Assembly: GCA_937897265.1 (NCBI GenBank)
Contig: CALCPT010000615.1
Coordinates: 1-8,732 of the forward strand
DNA: 8,732 bases
DNA from: an uncultured Alcaligenaceae bacterium
GTDB taxonomy: Bacteria > Pseudomonadota > Gammaproteobacteria > Burkholderiales > Burkholderiaceae_B
Direction: 5' to 3'
A program made the position numbers and the translations under genes. The notes below the pieces were generated by a model. The model did not search any database. It had not been told where the DNA came from and saw only the letters and a list, made by a program, of their open reading frames with translations. Shown in pieces: positions 6,098 to 8,732 of the stretch (the stretch's first letter is position 1; each line of letters opens with the position of its first letter).

Positions 6098-7590
6098 GGT
6101 GCTACGCCAAAACGCTTCTTGAGTTCTGCCATCCCCGCGTTCAGAAGGCTTGAGATAATCAAGCGCACGATCAGATCGCCTTGGCCTTCAGGTCGATACG
6201 ACACTGACCACGTCACACTCGAGCCAGTCGCTGTGGCTTGTACTGAAAGTGTGCCGTTGTAGGGATTTGCTGGGATTCCGCTGACCAAGGCATATCGGTA
6301 AATTTTTTTAGCCTCATCGCGTTCATTTAGGCGCTCGACCATGATTTTGCCGTCAAGCGTCTCTATGCGCCGTAGTTGCCCAGGGCCCTCACCTGTGAGC
6401 GTGAGCTGCGCCACAAGTGGATGCCACAGGCTGCCAAACCCACCAATGGTCTGCCAAACCTCTTGTGCCGAGGCCTTAAGCTCGGCGGTTCGCATCACAC
6501 TTAGCATGTTCTTGTTACCGGGCCGCACGTACGGAAACGTGGTGCTGCCAGGTTGCGTCGCTTGCAGCGCACCGCCTTGCAAAAACGGGCCTCGATCTCG
6601 GTTAATCAGCCAAGTGACCAAGATATCAATTACGTTGGCATTGACAGTACGCCCGCCGCCCGTTGTGTAGGGTCGCCCTTCCAGCGTACTTTTTTCAATT
6701 TCGAGATGACTCTTGTCGCTAATTGGCTTGGCGACGTCAATCGTCAGAAAGTCACTGAGTCGCACACGTACATGCGCTTCAAGCGAGGCAGCGTCCCACT
6801 CAATGTTTTGATCTTTTTTATCCCAGAGCTGAAGGCTTTCGGTCAGTCTTTGGCGATACAACGGCAGCCGCTCTGCGCTCAGTGCGAAGGGAGTTTCTTG
6901 ATTCCAGAGATCACGAATATCCAGACCGCCTGGCACTTGATCCATAATGAAATTAGTTTGCTCTGGTCGCCCGACCCAGTCAAAACGGGGAATGACATTG
7001 CTTGTTGGATTGGGGTGGCGCGGAGTTGTTTCTGCGATCACTCCATACAAACTGCCGCGTTGAGGTGCCAGGATTGAGTCAGTATCAAACTCCACGACAA
7101 CGCTTAAGACGTTGTCATTTTCAAGATAGTTTGGCACTGATTTCATGGGCCCTGGCAACCAGCCCGGAAAAAACGGATCTGACCGTAGGCCGGCGAATAC
7201 GCGTGTACGCCCGTCGCTGGTTGTGAAGCCATTCTCTTCACCCACTGTTAACGCGAGCGTGGCACCGCCTGGTAGTACACAATGCCCAGTTTGCTTGGTA
7301 CGGCCTGTGACGGTCTCAGGCCCTAGCACTTCAAACTGAAAGGTAAAGCGCCATTCATCTGCCAAGGGTTCAAAGCCAGCCTGCAGGCCTAAACCCGTTT
7401 GCTTTAGGCGGCGCACCACAAACCCGTAGTTGATGGTGTTTGAGAACAACGCCGATTCGCCTGCAAAAGGCAGGACGCATGCGATGAGCACAGTGCGCTT
7501 TGGATCGGTTGGGCTGGTAAACGCAAATAGATCAGTGAGATCACTAACGGGGTCGGCAGTCTGGCGGGGGCCGTCGATATGATCCGACAT
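6094..7590 (-). CDS. DUF4331-SRPBCC (Bet v1/polyketide cyclase-like) fusion protein
   Basis: The 498-residue protein has two recognisable parts. Residues 1 to about 355 resemble DUF4331: DHIDGPRQTADPVSDLTDLF (3-22), a strand LIACVLPFAGESALFS, and the family-typical RVFAGLRSDPFF (130-141). Residues about 365-495 look like an SRPBCC START/Bet v1-type domain: SAQEVWQTIGGFGSLWHPLV, then GQLRRIETLDGKIMVERL, then YRYALVSG and a C-terminal helix. SRPBCC domains form a deep pocket for hydrophobic ligands. DUF4331 proteins are usually secreted, but this one starts directly at the domain without a signal peptide. The ATG at 7590 overlaps the cytochrome stop by one base (TAATG), and the stop overlaps the TPR gene start (GTGA). 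The biochemical role of DUF4331 is unknown to me. Binding or processing of a hydrophobic compound is inference. Confidence 0.88.
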   Translation of the reverse strand: MSDHIDGPRQTADPVSDLTDLFAFTSPTDPKRTVLIACVLPFAGESALFSNTINYGFVVRRLKQTGLGLQAGFEPLADEWRFTFQFEVLGPETVTGRTKQTGHCVLPGGATLALTVGEENGFTTSDGRTRVFAGLRSDPFFPGWLPGPMKSVPNYLENDNVLSVVVEFDTDSILAPQRGSLYGVIAETTPRHPNPTSNVIPRFDWVGRPEQTNFIMDQVPGGLDIRDLWNQETPFALSAERLPLYRQRLTESLQLWDKKDQNIEWDAASLEAHVRVRLSDFLTIDVAKPISDKSHLEIEKSTLEGRPYTTGGGRTVNANVIDILVTWLINRDRGPFLQGGALQATQPGSTTFPYVRPGNKNMLSVMRTAELKASAQEVWQTIGGFGSLWHPLVAQLTLTGEGPGQLRRIETLDGKIMVERLNERDEAKKIYRYALVSGIPANPYNGTLSVQATATGSSVTWSVSYRPEGQGDLIVRLIISSLLNAGMAELKKRFGVAP

Positions 7591-8732
7591 TATTTAGCGC
7601 TCACAGGGCTAGGGGTGGAAGAATAGGGATGCTTTTTGTTAAACCAGAGCGGGTCTTCGTTAGCGATCAACGGGTTTTTTGGGCCACCATAGGGTGTGAC
7701 ACGCGCGGCTTCGTTAGGAATGGATTTGAGGTATTCAATCAAAGCGAAACGTTCGCTTTCGCTAAACGCTGGGCCAACAACACCAGGGCCTTTTGTCGCC
7801 TCAAATGAGTGCCCAGCATTTGAATTGCCAATGCGCGTCGTGTCGAAGAAATAACCTTCTTTTTTACCTGCAATATCTAGCCCAAGCTTGACAGGATCAA
7901 AGTCGCGACCGACGTAAAACGTTTTTGAGCGCTCAGCCGCTGGCGACAAGAGTTCGTAGATGTTGGGTACAGAACCGTTGTGCAAGAATGGCCCGGTTGC
8001 CCACACGCCATCTCTCGGGCCCGCTTTGTAACTCTGCACTGGGGCGCTCGTGGCCGAGGGTGTATAGCCATTCATGTCAGCCATTTCACTCTGGGTAAAA
8101 GGGCCCGCTTGTTTGAGCGCGCGTGCAAGCATTTCTCCAACGATCTTGGCCGTGAAGTCGCCATTAGAGACAGCCTGCTTGCCCTCAAAATACGAAGCCA
8201 GATTCTTGGTTGCAATCAGTGGATTGGGGTCAAAAGAGACCCCATTCAGTTGGGTGGCATCGGTTCCAACAATCCTTTGTGGCACCAACGCATTTTCGAT
8301 GCCTCGCATCCCATCTTTACGTGGCTCACTCCAGCGATAAGGATAGGTGGTATGGCACTCGATACAGTGCTTGGCAAAGAGTTTTTCGCCGTCTTTGATG
8401 CGCCCTTCATCGAGCTTACCAAGCAGCTGTTCAGGCCATTTTGGAGGGGCGAGGCGCCTGAGCAGTTGTTCAAGTTTGACCATCCCCTTGATGTCGGTAG
8501 TCGTTTCAAATAGACCTGACTCGGGGTTGGCAGACTTTAAGTCGTAGCGCGCGAAAACGCCCAGAGTTTCGCCAAAGTTTCTGGTCAACGGATTATCACT
8601 GATGCCACTCCACTGAATCCAGGCTGATTGCGGGGCGTTCCAGAGAAAAGGCGGTTTTACAGGCGCCGCCGCCAGACGCATGTTTTGAAGCGTGCCCGTG
8701 GCGCCACCCGTAAACGCATTGTGAATCAGCCC
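7590..8732 (-). CDS. RoxA-like / di-haem peroxidase-like cytochrome c (partial, 5' end beyond window)
   Basis: The frame is open without a stop to base 8732 and shows coherent sequence (HNAFTGGATGTLQN) ahead of the first in-window Met at 8681, so the N-terminus lies outside and 381 residues are visible. A haem-c site CIECH lies at 8352-8366. Other family features are PPFLWNAPQSAWIQWSG, NPLTRNFGETLGVFA, GVWATGPFLHNGSVPNIYEL, KTFYVGRDFDP, and a GNSNAGHSF segment near the C-terminus. These fit the large di-haem cytochrome c group that includes MauG/CcpA-type peroxidases and rubber oxygenase RoxA. Only one haem site is visible, and the first is expected upstream of the window. Such proteins are periplasmic, so a signal peptide should be present off-window. 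It is the most upstream operon gene seen and overlaps the next start by one base. Peroxidase, oxygenase or electron-transfer activity cannot be separated here. Confidence 0.87.
   Translation of the reverse strand, partial: GLIHNAFTGGATGTLQNMRLAAAPVKPPFLWNAPQSAWIQWSGISDNPLTRNFGETLGVFARYDLKSANPESGLFETTTDIKGMVKLEQLLRRLAPPKWPEQLLGKLDEGRIKDGEKLFAKHCIECHTTYPYRWSEPRKDGMRGIENALVPQRIVGTDATQLNGVSFDPNPLIATKNLASYFEGKQAVSNGDFTAKIVGEMLARALKQAGPFTQSEMADMNGYTPSATSAPVQSYKAGPRDGVWATGPFLHNGSVPNIYELLSPAAERSKTFYVGRDFDPVKLGLDIAGKKEGYFFDTTRIGNSNAGHSFEATKGPGVVGPAFSESERFALIEYLKSIPNEAARVTPYGGPKNPLIANEDPLWFNKKHPYSSTPSPVSAK

Noticed and set aside
7980..8513. 177-codon plus-strand frame opposite the cytochrome gene
   Set aside because: It is antisense to the haem-binding cytochrome frame, and its translation has no recognisable features.

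Overview
The window reads as environmental (metagenomic-type) DNA, mostly from a betaproteobacterium, most likely of the order Burkholderiales. The evidence is a Bug/TctC-type solute-binding protein, TauD-like and HpaI-like catabolic genes, dense divergent operons and moderate G+C. This placement rests on gene content and style only.

Left edge (about 1-600). On the minus strand, 1-468 encodes an internal piece of the second-largest subunit of a eukaryotic or giant-virus (Nucleocytoviricota) RNA polymerase, Rpb2. It is followed by about 115 bases of very G+C-rich sequence with no recognised homology. Then comes the N-terminal third of a bacterial tctC-like gene, cut off in its family core. The simplest reading is a chimeric join between unrelated templates at about 470-585. 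A real insertion is the less likely alternative.

Middle (about 580-4600). This is a divergent catabolic locus. Leftward from an intergenic region at 1791-1960 run a TauD-type Fe(II)/2-oxoglutarate dioxygenase and the truncated substrate-binding protein. Rightward run an SMP-30/gluconolactonase-type lactonase, an HpcH/HpaI-type class II aldolase and an alpha/beta hydrolase. Together they suggest uptake and breakdown of a small organic acid, lactone or sugar acid. The actual substrate cannot be read from sequence.

Right (about 4611-8732, minus strand). This is a tightly coupled four-gene operon: a partial RoxA-like/di-haem peroxidase-like cytochrome c running off the right edge, a DUF4331-SRPBCC fusion protein without a signal peptide, a TPR protein, and an 87-residue Tat-signal protein. 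The first three genes overlap by 1 and 4 nt, and the last follows after 14 nt. I know of no described function for this set, and it is the best candidate in the window for an uncharacterised system. The two operons converge at about 4597-4610 with only 14 bases between stop codons. I saw no tRNA, rRNA, CRISPR array or insertion sequence.
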